Positions 1 to 6,133 are shown, counted from the stretch's first letter. The stretch: 6,133 nt of DNA from Methanomassiliicoccaceae archaeon (GCA_009784745.1 WQXR01000073.1:1-6133), one strand, 5' to 3'. The notes: generated by a model not told the origin, from the letters alone. A program made the numbers and translations.

Positions 1-390
1 ACAATGAACGAACTTCTGGAGAAGTTCGGCGGAAAAGCGGATGTTATATTATCAGATATGGCACCGAACGTCGGAGGGAATTACTCAACGGATCACGCAA
101 GATCGGTGCATCTGTGTACGTATGCCATTGATGTTGCCGACAGGATACTGAAAAATAACGGAAAAATGGTGATGAAAGTGTTCATGGGCGATCTCTTCCA
201 TACGGTAAAGGAGGAAATGGAGACGAGATTCAAGACCGTAAAAGTGCACGCGCCCGATGCGACGAGATCATCCTCATCCGAAGTATACATAATCGCAAAG
301 GGATTCAAAGGCCGAAGAACGGAAGTGACGGCTGATGAAAACAACAACGAAAAAGGTTCCGAGTTCACTAAAAAAGGGGAATTGAAATGA
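1..390 (+). CDS. rlmE: RlmE/RrmJ (FtsJ) family rRNA 2'-O-methyltransferase, 5'-truncated by window edge
   Basis: This is the C-terminal part of an S-adenosylmethionine-dependent 2'-O-ribose methyltransferase. Family members methylate a uridine in the A-loop of large-subunit rRNA in the cytoplasm. The frame is open from base 1; the ATG at 4 is probably internal. Counting from that ATG, SDMAPN holds Asp18, VMKVF holds Lys58 and SSSEVY holds Glu93. These match Asp124, Lys164 and Glu199 of the E. coli RrmJ K-D-K-E tetrad at a constant offset of 106. About 105 residues, including the first catalytic Lys and the SAM-binding glycine loop, therefore lie outside the window. A hydrophilic tail of about 25 residues extends past the E. 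coli C-terminus. I see no TRAM domain, which some archaeal homologs carry. The TGA stop overlaps the next gene's ATG. Family assignment is firm; the exact target nucleotide is inferred. Confidence 0.92.
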   Translation, partial: TMNELLEKFGGKADVILSDMAPNVGGNYSTDHARSVHLCTYAIDVADRILKNNGKMVMKVFMGDLFHTVKEEMETRFKTVKVHAPDATRSSSSEVYIIAKGFKGRRTEVTADENNNEKGSEFTKKGELK

Positions 391-1007
391 GGCCGAGTAA
401 AATAATATGCATCGGATGGAACTACAGATCGCATTTGGCGGAAACTAACGCAGTTCTTCCGAAAGAGCCGATAGTATTTTTCAAACCGCCGTCGTGCCTG
501 ATCGGCGACGGCGACAACATCGTTACAGTAAATGATACGGGAAATATACATCATGAGGTGGAACTGGCACTTATATTCGGTAAGAGCGGAAAGAACATCC
601 GGGAAAGCGATTCGTTATCGTATGTCTCTCATGTTGCCGTTTTCAATGATATTACTGCGAGAGATATGCAAACGAAAGCAAGATCGGAAGGAAATCCGTG
701 GTGTTTAGCAAAAGGAATGGACACGTTCGGTCCTATGTCGAGACCCGTTCCGATCGGTGCGGTAAAGGATATTCATAATTTGGATCTCGAACTTTCGGTG
801 AACGGTGATGTGAAGCAAAATGGGAATACGTCAATGATGATATTCACCGTCGAAAAATTAATTGCTTATGTGTCAAGATTCATGACAATAGAGAAAGGCG
901 ACATAATGGCAACGGGAACGCCGGAAGGTATTGGTCCTCTGGTGAAAGGTGATGTTGTTATTGCAAAGATCGACGGCGTGGGCGAGCTGAAGAATAAAGT
1001 CATCTGA
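387..1007 (+). CDS. Fumarylacetoacetate hydrolase (FAH) family protein, FAHD1/YcgM-like
   Basis: This is a complete 206-residue FAH-fold enzyme. Relatives of this size (human FAHD1, about 220 residues) hydrolyse acylpyruvates or decarboxylate/tautomerise oxaloacetate, using a bound Mg2+ or Mn2+. His16 and Glu19 (RSHLAE) match the catalytic dyad. Glu57 and Glu59 (HHEVEL) and Asp88 (FNDITARD) match the metal ligands, and Lys109 (AKGMDTFGP) is also conserved. All sit at a constant offset of 14 from human FAHD1 His30, Glu33, Glu71, Glu73, Asp102 and Lys123 as I remember them. The C-terminal ATGTPEGIGP signature is present. The enzyme therefore looks intact, probably soluble and cytoplasmic. The start is the ATG in the ATGA overlap with the methyltransferase stop, preceded by a GGGGA purine run at 376-380, so translation is probably coupled. 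The substrate cannot be read from sequence; acylpyruvate or oxaloacetate are the leading options. Confidence 0.93.
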   Translation: MRPSKIICIGWNYRSHLAETNAVLPKEPIVFFKPPSCLIGDGDNIVTVNDTGNIHHEVELALIFGKSGKNIRESDSLSYVSHVAVFNDITARDMQTKARSEGNPWCLAKGMDTFGPMSRPVPIGAVKDIHNLDLELSVNGDVKQNGNTSMMIFTVEKLIAYVSRFMTIEKGDIMATGTPEGIGPLVKGDVVIAKIDGVGELKNKVI

Positions 1008-3749
1008 TCAATCCCAGAATCTTTTGTTCTTTGCGTACAGTACTTCCGATGCAAGGATATCCCTTAAAAGATCATCTTCGTCAATATGCATCCTGTTCAG
1101 TATACGTGACGCAGAATCAGGACCGATACCGCGGCCGGCAAGTATCATCACTGCTTTGGGACCATTCTCATTCACCAGATTTGCGTTTCTGGAAATTCTC
1201 ATCATTTCCTTCCGTTCATCCGCATTCACACTTTTCTTGGAGAACAGTTTGATGTTATCCCGTTCATATTCCTTCAGAACGGCGATCATGTTTCCGCCGC
1301 AATTATCACATACAAATCTTTTCGGAGATTCTGATACGCGCATTCTGTGCTGGCTTTGGCATCTGATGCACGACGTATACATGATCTCATCAAAAAGTCT
1401 CTTTTTCATTGCCATGAGTATAGAATGATCTGCGCGAAGCGGCTGCATCAATTCCTTTGTCCTTACAATTCCTTCGAGACCGATCGGCGACATCTTTGTA
1501 ACTTTCACTTTTATCTTTCCGTCGGAGATCGCGGATATCGCTTTTTCCGTATTTTCGATGTCAAGGTCTTCCCATAATACTTTTCTAACGGCGTCCTCGT
1601 ATGCCGACGTGTCACGATAAGTTTCAAAAAGACGCGAGAAACTGATGAACCGGTGATCTGCGTCCTTTTCGATTATTCCGAACTTTTTGGCAACATACAT
1701 GAATCTCCATCTTAAGTAAGAAGAATTGGACATTGTCATTTTTGTCAGCGATTCCACACTTCCGGGGCGTATGGACGTTAAGGCGTTCAGAAGAACGTCT
1801 TTTCCTATGTTCCGGGGCAATTCAACGATTATTCGATACGGATCCGTCGATATTCCGACGCTTTCGCCGAGTCTTGCGGAAAGCAAGGCGGAATATATTT
1901 TGCTTAAAGTTTCGTTCACACGCGTTCCGAAACAGCAATTGATTATCGCTGTCCTGTCGCCTATCTCCAGCGTAACGAGTTCGTCGGACGGGACGTCAAA
2001 ATGATCATCCTTTTGTTTTTTGATGTACGAACGTATCTTTTCCTTTGCGTTCTCGTCGCAATCGTAATCATCGATGTTCATCACACGTCTTAAACGGCCG
2101 ACCTCCATCGCAACCTCATACGGAACGGGAATGTCATTACCGACCCACGACGGTACTGAACCAATCTCTTTGGAACCTTCCACCAATAATTCGTCATCAC
2201 GCATTTCCACTATTCTCCACGTTCTGCCTTTGGCGATGAACGTTGCGTACGGTTCCGCGAATGCGGCAACAAAACTTTCGTCCAGCGTACCGATGATACC
2301 TCTTGTTCCTATGTCCCGTATGAGATACGTTCTTTCATCGGGTATCATTGATATGTTGTTGTAAAAATAGTTCATTCCTTTCTTGGAACGTCTGAATCCG
2401 TTATCGTCCTCGAATATCATCTTTATCGATATCAACTGATCGAGAACGGCATCCATGTCGCATCTTTCCAGATCACGGAATGAATGCGTTCTTTTGAGAA
2501 GACAGAACGCGTCATATCTGTTGATGCGCGATGACATGGTCATCGCTATCAGCTGATTCGCTAACACCGTGAACGGCATCGGTCTTCCTGTCTTATCCTC
2601 AAGTTCTTTGGATGCGGCCATTCTGCATATGACCGCCGCCTCAAGCAATTCATCCGGCGCGGTTGCGATCACTTTCGCGATTATTGTTTCCCCGACCCTG
2701 TGACCGGCACGTCCGGAACGCTGTATCATTCTTGAGACCTGTCTCGGTGAATTGTATTGTATAACGAGATCCGTAGTACCAACGTCTATTCCCAGTTCAA
2801 GCGACGACGTACATATCAGTGCTTTCAATTCACCTTTCTTGAAAAGATCCTCCATCTCCGTTCTGTTCTCCTTTGAAAGGGAACCGTGGTGAACGTCTAT
2901 CATAAAATTCTCATCCAGAATGTGATGTCTGGCCGCTAACCATTCTGCTGTTTCTCTTGTGTTGACAAAGAACAGCGTTGATCTTCCTTCTTCGATGTGT
3001 CCCTTCGCACGTTCCAGAACTGCGATTATCTCCGGATCCGCCTGTAACTTATCCTCAAGGATGGGATCCTCTTTGCTTTCCGGACATTCAACATTCAGAA
3101 CGAGATCCCTTTTTGTGTCGTGTTTCGATATCGTAACTTTTCTTCCGGTCCCTGAAAGGAATTTTGCGACCTCTTCAACATTACCGACGGTCGCGGATGA
3201 ACCTATTCTCTGATACTCTCCTGAAAGCAGCACCAAACGTTCCATTGCTACGCTCAGTTGCGCTCCGCGCTCAACGGTCGCAAGTTCATGTATCTCGTCG
3301 ACGACGAACCATTTGACACCTTTCAGATGTTCTCTTAATCTCTTTCCGGTAAAGAGAACCTGTAACGTTTCCGGCGTCGTTATCAGTATGTCCGGAGGAT
3401 CTTTTGATTGTTTCATTCGTTCATGGTCCGGAGTATCACCGTGTCTTACGCCTACTTTGATGTTCAACGCATTACCGAACTCCTCCATACGGCGGAGCAT
3501 ATCACGGTTCAACGCTCTCAGCGGAGTAACATAAATGCAACTTATTCCCTTTCTTTCCGTCCTCAGTAGCATATCGAATATAGGCAACATAACAGCTTCC
3601 GTCTTTCCGATACCTGTTGGTGCGACAAGGAGAACATTCTCTCTGTTCAGTATCTTCGGTATCACCGATACCTGAGGATCGGTCGGAGAAAAGATGTTCA
3701 TGCCTTTGAGAACATCCGTTACTTTTTCGTTAAGCAGTTCAAATGACAA
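1008..3749 (-). CDS. lhr: Lhr-like / Ski2-like superfamily 2 ATP-dependent helicase with C-terminal zinc finger
   Basis: This 913-residue protein is a complete archaeal SF2 helicase. Motif I is APTGIGKT (43-50), Ia TPLRALNR (75-82), Ib TTPETLQ (124-130), II DEIH (151-154) and III SAT (185-187). Motif IV is FFVNTR (260-265), V TSSLELGIDVG (314-324) and VI QRSGRAGHR (343-351). Behind the two RecA domains comes the Lhr-type region with GRTWRIVE (508-515) and PSWVG (533-537). A zinc site follows, Cys794, Cys797, Cys814, Cys817, then a short helical tail containing GRGIGP and ending in RFWD. Family members unwind RNA, DNA or hybrids in repair or RNA turnover. It could belong to the archaeal ASH-Ski2 group rather than to Lhr proper; I cannot settle this without a tree. 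The start is TTG at 3747-3749: the first residues align with the normal helicase N-terminus, and the frame is closed by a stop at 3777-3779. The next Met (17) would remove conserved sequence. Its stop abuts the FAH stop. Confidence 0.93.
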   Translation of the reverse strand: MSFELLNEKVTDVLKGMNIFSPTDPQVSVIPKILNRENVLLVAPTGIGKTEAVMLPIFDMLLRTERKGISCIYVTPLRALNRDMLRRMEEFGNALNIKVGVRHGDTPDHERMKQSKDPPDILITTPETLQVLFTGKRLREHLKGVKWFVVDEIHELATVERGAQLSVAMERLVLLSGEYQRIGSSATVGNVEEVAKFLSGTGRKVTISKHDTKRDLVLNVECPESKEDPILEDKLQADPEIIAVLERAKGHIEEGRSTLFFVNTRETAEWLAARHHILDENFMIDVHHGSLSKENRTEMEDLFKKGELKALICTSSLELGIDVGTTDLVIQYNSPRQVSRMIQRSGRAGHRVGETIIAKVIATAPDELLEAAVICRMAASKELEDKTGRPMPFTVLANQLIAMTMSSRINRYDAFCLLKRTHSFRDLERCDMDAVLDQLISIKMIFEDDNGFRRSKKGMNYFYNNISMIPDERTYLIRDIGTRGIIGTLDESFVAAFAEPYATFIAKGRTWRIVEMRDDELLVEGSKEIGSVPSWVGNDIPVPYEVAMEVGRLRRVMNIDDYDCDENAKEKIRSYIKKQKDDHFDVPSDELVTLEIGDRTAIINCCFGTRVNETLSKIYSALLSARLGESVGISTDPYRIIVELPRNIGKDVLLNALTSIRPGSVESLTKMTMSNSSYLRWRFMYVAKKFGIIEKDADHRFISFSRLFETYRDTSAYEDAVRKVLWEDLDIENTEKAISAISDGKIKVKVTKMSPIGLEGIVRTKELMQPLRADHSILMAMKKRLFDEIMYTSCIRCQSQHRMRVSESPKRFVCDNCGGNMIAVLKEYERDNIKLFSKKSVNADERKEMMRISRNANLVNENGPKAVMILAGRGIGPDSASRILNRMHIDEDDLLRDILASEVLYAKNKRFWD
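1299..1370 (-). other. Zinc-finger coding segment of the Lhr-like helicase
   Basis: This segment encodes Cys794 to Cys817 of the helicase, with spacing C-X2-C-X16-C-X2-C (CIRC and CDNC knuckles, the second followed by GGN). Four cysteines in this treble-clef-like pattern should bind one zinc ion. This is a subgroup feature and not part of the helicase core. It probably contributes to substrate or partner binding; its exact role is unknown to me. Confidence 0.8.
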
Positions 3750-3770
3750 TGTTAACGCAGAAAATGTGAA

Positions 3771-3780
3771 AATATATTAT
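3771..3780 (-). promoter_or_regulatory. TATA-like box of the helicase gene, probable leaderless transcript
   Basis: On the minus strand the sequence is ATAATATATT, followed by TTTC. Its centre lies about 26 bases upstream of the TTG start at 3749. Archaeal TATA boxes sit about 26 bases upstream of the transcription start, so the mRNA would begin at or next to the TTG, as in leaderless messages. No Shine-Dalgarno sequence precedes the TTG, which agrees. I see no convincing BRE element. Confidence 0.5.
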
Positions 3781-3789
3781 GATAACGAT

Positions 3790-3820
3790 AAAAACGGAAT
3801 GAAAAGGTGTTTAAGAAAAG
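3790..3820 (-). terminator. Probable T-tract terminator after the Fe-S/repeat fusion gene
   Basis: Just after the TAA at 3824-3826, the minus strand carries three closely spaced T-runs: four T at 3816-3819, four at 3802-3805 and five at 3790-3794. No strong hairpin is visible. Archaeal RNA polymerase can terminate at T-tracts without a stem-loop, so this is a plausible terminator separating the fusion gene from the helicase gene. With the TATA-like box it accounts for the 74-base gap. Confidence 0.4.
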
Positions 3821-3823
3821 GGT

Positions 3824-6133
3824 TTATTTCTTCTTCTTGGCCTTTTTGGCCTTCTTCGCTCTCAGCAACTTCTTGAGGGCCTTCTTTCTTTCCTTTACGG
3901 CCTTGTATATTACCGCTGCTTCTTCCTGGCCGTCCGTTTCTTCGGGTATCCTGACGCGCATGACGGCCCATCCTTTTCTTTCAAGGTTCTCGTCGTACGT
4001 CTTCTTCTTCGGTTCGCCGAAGAACACTGCCAATTTTATCTTCACAAAGGCCATGTCTATCTTGTAGCGGCTGTAGTTCCTTCTGTATCTTACGCGTTTG
4101 TTCCATACCGCTCTTCGTACCCTTCCCTCAGGCGTGTCCTCAAGCAAGTAGGAAAGATCCTCTTCCTCCTCCCCGCCTTCGAACTCCAGTTCCTCCAGAT
4201 AATCACGATTCTTTTCGATCGCGGCCATCACTTTATTCGCTTCTTTTGCGCCGTCGGTGATGTTCACACCTTTGAATCTCAGCACTACCCAGTTATTTTC
4301 TTCAAGAGCATCGTCGCACGGTCTGCGCATTCCGGTCTCATCGACGAACACCGCAACTTTCGATGCCGGATATGCGATATTGATCTTGTGCTCGCCGTAA
4401 TGCCTTCTGTACCTGTTCGTTCTCCAGAGTGCCATCCTCAGTCTGTACTCTGGTGTGTTCACTTCATCATCTTCGCCTGCATCAGCTATCGTAAGGTTCC
4501 TGCCTTCAGGTATTATTCCTTTGCCGAGAAGATAGATATTCCTGTCGATGGCGGCCATTACCCTTTCCGCTTCTTTCTTTGCATCGGTGACTGCAGATTC
4601 CTTGAACCGCATTATGGTCCATCCTCTCTTCACCAATTGCTCATCGCCTTTTCGTCTGTAAATGTCCTTACAAACGAACGCGCCGACCTTCGCTCTGCGG
4701 AACGCTACCGTGATCTTTTCGCGGCCGTATCTGCGCCTGTACCTGTAATCGTTCTTCCAGAGTATGCGTCTTAATTTCAGATCCGCGGGATCATCTTCCT
4801 GTTCGTCCTCCAGAAGTTCCTGTTCCGTTCTCACTTTGTCTTTGACCGGAACGGCCTCGTTCATCAGTGCGTTGAGGCTTCTTTCAATGGCCGCTATCAC
4901 TTTGTCAGATTCTCTTTTTGCATCCTTTATGCTTGATTCCTTGAATCTCAGAACGGTCCATCCGGCCGCTCTCAGCGAAGAATCTATGTCCTTCTCCTTA
5001 GCATCCGGGCCGACGTACACGGCAACTCTTGCTTTCAGGAAGGCAATCGTTATCTTTTCGCGGCCGTATTCCTTTCTGTACCTGTAGCCTTTGGCCCAGA
5101 GACGTCTTCTGAGTCTGAGCTCTCCGGTGTCCTGTATGGTCTCATCAAGAACTTCGTCATCAGCTTCCGCATAGGTACTCCTTTCCTGCGTGTACGAATC
5201 TGCCGCCTCTTCCGCATAGGTGTGCCTTGATCTTTCTATTGCGTCGATGACCTCTTCCGCTTCTTTCTTCGCGTCTGTAATGTCCTTTTCATTGAATCTC
5301 AGGACCTCCCATCCTTTTCTCCTGACCCTTTCGTCAAGAGCATCGTTCGGTCCGTCCTCCACGTAAACTGCGACCTTTGCCTTCAGGAATGCGATCGTGA
5401 TGGTGTCGCGGCCGTACATCTTTCTGTAGCGGTAACCTCTTCTCCACAGTCTTCTTCTGAGTTTCAGTTCTCCCGTGTCCTCGATCGTCTCTTCGCTCAG
5501 AACATCGCTGTCCTCATCGTATGCCGGCCCCTCTTCCGCTTCTTCGCCGACGTATATGATCACAGGTTCCGGAACGACAACAGGTTCCGGTATCGGTATG
5601 GGTTCCGGCGCAGGTACTGCGACGGGTTTCGCTTCAACAGGAGGCGCCTCAACGGGTGCCGTGACCTTCAGAAGCATCTCTGATATGTCCATCACTTTGA
5701 CCTTTGACTGGATCTTCTTCGCTCCTGCAGTGAGATTAAGAACACAGAACGGACAGGCCGTTGCGATAATTTCAGCACCGACCTCCTCCGCATCCCTTAT
5801 CCTTTCCGCTGCAACGTTAACGGCAAAATCATTGAACGCGCTCTTGTAACCGCCTCCGGCACCGCAGCATCTTGAATTGTTCCTGTTGCGGTCCATCTCC
5901 ACGAACTGTATGCCTTTTATCTTTTTCAGGATGTTACGCGGAGCGTCGAACACTCCTGAATGCCTACCCAGATGGCACGGGTCATGATATGTTACCTTTG
6001 CATTTATCGGATTGTTGAACGGAAGTTTCTTCTCGTTGATGAGTTTCTCAACGTATTGCGTTATATGATACACACTCTGTGTCGCGCGCGAGTAGTGGTT
6101 ACCGAAATCTGACGATACTGTTTTGAAACATCC
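3824..6133 (-). CDS. HdrD-like CCG-domain iron-sulfur protein fused to five degenerate Vsr/DUF559-like domains, 5' end outside window
   Basis: This open frame of 769 visible residues runs past the right edge. Numbering here starts at the codon at 6131-6133. The GTG at 6071-6073 is not the likely start, because GCFKT (1-5) upstream of it matches the end of a first CCG motif. Cys53, Cys89-Cys90, Cys127 and Cys130 form C-X35-CC-X36-C-X2-C, the CCG pattern of HdrB/HdrD, which holds a noncubane [4Fe-4S] cluster for disulfide reduction. YHDPCHLGRHSG, SRCCGAGGG and ATACPFC are all intact. A Pro/Ala/Glu/Val-rich linker follows (about 157-218), then five repeats (219-302, 335-419, 448-532, 559-642, 666-749) and a Lys-rich tail (750-769). 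The repeats carry LRRxLW, YRYR, YG, AF..., KVAVYV and GWxVLRF, resembling Vsr/DUF559 PD-(D/E)XK nucleases but mostly lacking catalytic residues. The iron-sulfur half is confidently assigned, the repeat fold moderately so, and the function of the fusion is unknown. No signal peptide or membrane segment is visible. Confidence 0.88.
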   Translation of the reverse strand, partial: GCFKTVSSDFGNHYSRATQSVYHITQYVEKLINEKKLPFNNPINAKVTYHDPCHLGRHSGVFDAPRNILKKIKGIQFVEMDRNRNNSRCCGAGGGYKSAFNDFAVNVAAERIRDAEEVGAEIIATACPFCVLNLTAGAKKIQSKVKVMDISEMLLKVTAPVEAPPVEAKPVAVPAPEPIPIPEPVVVPEPVIIYVGEEAEEGPAYDEDSDVLSEETIEDTGELKLRRRLWRRGYRYRKMYGRDTITIAFLKAKVAVYVEDGPNDALDERVRRKGWEVLRFNEKDITDAKKEAEEVIDAIERSRHTYAEEAADSYTQERSTYAEADDEVLDETIQDTGELRLRRRLWAKGYRYRKEYGREKITIAFLKARVAVYVGPDAKEKDIDSSLRAAGWTVLRFKESSIKDAKRESDKVIAAIERSLNALMNEAVPVKDKVRTEQELLEDEQEDDPADLKLRRILWKNDYRYRRRYGREKITVAFRRAKVGAFVCKDIYRRKGDEQLVKRGWTIMRFKESAVTDAKKEAERVMAAIDRNIYLLGKGIIPEGRNLTIADAGEDDEVNTPEYRLRMALWRTNRYRRHYGEHKINIAYPASKVAVFVDETGMRRPCDDALEENNWVVLRFKGVNITDGAKEANKVMAAIEKNRDYLEELEFEGGEEEEDLSYLLEDTPEGRVRRAVWNKRVRYRRNYSRYKIDMAFVKIKLAVFFGEPKKKTYDENLERKGWAVMRVRIPEETDGQEEAAVIYKAVKERKKALKKLLRAKKAKKAKKKK
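3887..4138 (-). repeat. Vsr/DUF559-like repeat unit 5, the only copy with Asp at the catalytic position
   Basis: Residues 666-749, from DTPEGRVRRAVW to KAVKER. It is the most divergent copy (KIDMAFVKIKLAVFF, GWAVMRVRI), yet Asp693 sits where Vsr has its catalytic Asp. The downstream Vsr histidines are still missing. The unit runs directly into a lysine/alanine-rich C-terminal tail (750-769), which would suit nucleic-acid contact. Confidence 0.68.
4208..4459 (-). repeat. Vsr/DUF559-like repeat unit 4
   Basis: Residues 559-642, from NTPEYRLRMALW to AAIEKN. This copy looks most like a standard Vsr start (TPEYRLRMALW, then RYRRHYG and KVAVFVDE). The catalytic Asp position is Asn585. It is one residue shorter in the first helix-loop than units 1 to 3, and the hallmark GW is NW here. 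Confidence 0.72.
4538..4792 (-). repeat. Vsr/DUF559-like repeat unit 3
   Basis: Residues 448-532, from DPADLKLRRILW to AAIDRN. It keeps YRYRRRYGREKITVAF and GWTIMRFKES. The catalytic Asp position is Thr475. The second strand reads KVGAFVCKD instead of the KVAVYV of units 1 and 2. A cysteine follows the strand; no histidine of the Vsr FWH type is present. Confidence 0.75.
4877..5131 (-). repeat. Vsr/DUF559-like repeat unit 2
   Basis: Residues 335-419, from DTGELRLRRRLW to AAIERS. It is closest to unit 1, sharing GYRYRK, ITIAFLKA, VAVYV and VLRF. The catalytic Asp position is Thr362. The linker before it (303-334) contains TYAEEA and TYAEAD, a small repetition encoded by a 13-bp direct repeat (5164-5176 and 5209-5221). 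Confidence 0.75.
5228..5479 (-). repeat. Vsr/DUF559-like repeat unit 1
   Basis: Residues 219-302 of the fusion protein, from DTGELKLRRRLW to DAIERS. The core GYRYRKMYG, ITIAFLKAKVAVYV and GWEVLRFNE spaces like Vsr (PDIVF followed by VAVFVDG, then GW.VLR). The catalytic Asp position is Thr246. By hand count about 54 of 85 aligned positions are identical to unit 2, and the similarity extends upstream into the VLxET segment. Confidence 0.75.
5480..5665 (-). other. Pro/Ala/Glu/Val-rich interdomain linker
   Basis: Residues about 157-218 join the iron-sulfur domain to the first repeat. The first part repeats short PEP, PIP and PVV-like units (for example PAPEPIPIPEP), typical of stiff extended spacers. 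The second part is strongly acidic (GEEAEEGPAYDED). Such composition is expected for a real interdomain tether and argues against an accidental read-through of an intergenic region. Confidence 0.75.
5744..5977 (-). other. CCG (cysteine-rich) iron-sulfur motif segment
   Basis: This segment encodes Cys53 to Cys130 of the fusion protein. The spacing C-X35-CC-X36-C-X2-C lies within the range known for CCG domains of HdrB, HdrD and related GlpC/LutA-type proteins. All five cysteines are present, so cluster binding is likely retained. HdrB and HdrD have two such motifs; the end of the first appears at the window edge (GC at 6128-6133). GlpC- or LutA-like relatives are alternatives to true HdrD, since the ferredoxin-like N-terminus is not visible. 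Confidence 0.85.

Noticed and set aside
93..554. 153-codon open frame on the minus strand
   Set aside because: It lies antisense across the methyltransferase and FAH genes, both of which have catalytic motifs at the right spacing. Its translation shows no recognisable domain.
3750..3823. Small RNA or small gene in the 74-base gap
   Set aside because: No stable stem-loop or credible start with a ribosome site is visible. The AT-rich content is better explained as terminator plus promoter.
4388..5087. Plus-strand open frames of 128 and 107 codons
   Set aside because: They are antisense to the repeat array, and their composition simply mirrors the repeated coding DNA.
3887..5479. CRISPR array or non-coding tandem repeat
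   Set aside because: The periodicity (321-348 bases) is far too long for CRISPR, and conservation is at protein level in one open frame.
5475..5849. Plus-strand frame rich in Ser, Thr and Gly, resembling a low-complexity surface protein
   Set aside because: The Gly/Ser/Thr repeats are the complement of the Pro/Ala/Glu linker codons in the minus-strand gene. No start context supports it.
6071..6073. GTG as start codon of the iron-sulfur fusion gene
   Set aside because: The frame stays open to the window edge, and the 20 upstream codons encode GCFKT and following residues that fit the end of a first CCG motif.
1..6133. Hint of pyrrolysine use, since none of the four visible stops is TAG
   Set aside because: Stops are TGA, TGA, TGA and TAA. 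Four genes are too few to infer anything, and no in-frame TAG is seen.

Overview
The window looks archaeal. It holds four protein genes and almost no non-coding DNA. The evidence for archaea is an Lhr/Ski2-type helicase with an archaeal-style zinc-binding C-terminus, an HdrD-like cysteine-rich (CCG) iron-sulfur domain, and a TATA-like box about 26 nt upstream of a TTG start with no visible Shine-Dalgarno. Moderate GC and the HdrD-like protein would fit a methanogen-related Thermoplasmatota lineage such as Methanomassiliicoccales. That placement is inference from memory, not a search.

Layout: bases 1-390 (+) are the 3' half of an RlmE/RrmJ (FtsJ) rRNA 2'-O-methyltransferase. Its stop overlaps by 4 bases the start of a complete FAH-family hydrolase (387-1007, +), so the two probably form one operon. 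The FAH gene then meets, tail to tail and with no spacer, a complete 913-residue Lhr-like superfamily 2 helicase (1008-3749, -). A 74-base gap (3750-3823) carries T-tracts that could end the upstream gene and a TATA-like box for the helicase. The rest (3824-6133, -) is one uninterrupted reading frame that continues past the right edge.

That last gene is the remarkable part. Its visible N-terminus is the C-terminal portion of an HdrB/HdrD-type CCG iron-sulfur domain with an intact cysteine motif. A Pro/Ala/Glu/Val-rich linker follows, then five tandem domains of about 85 residues, then a lysine-rich tail. Each domain resembles a stripped-down Vsr/DUF559-type PD-(D/E)XK nuclease fold, but the catalytic aspartate position reads Thr, Thr, Thr, Asn, Asp across the five copies and the Vsr histidines are absent. 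A redox-type iron-sulfur module fused to an array of degenerate nuclease-fold domains is not an architecture I know.

Working together: the methyltransferase and the helicase both act on nucleic acids (rRNA modification; RNA or DNA unwinding). The basic, nuclease-fold array may also bind nucleic acid. The FAH enzyme is a general metabolic hydrolase/decarboxylase with no obvious link to the others beyond its operon.
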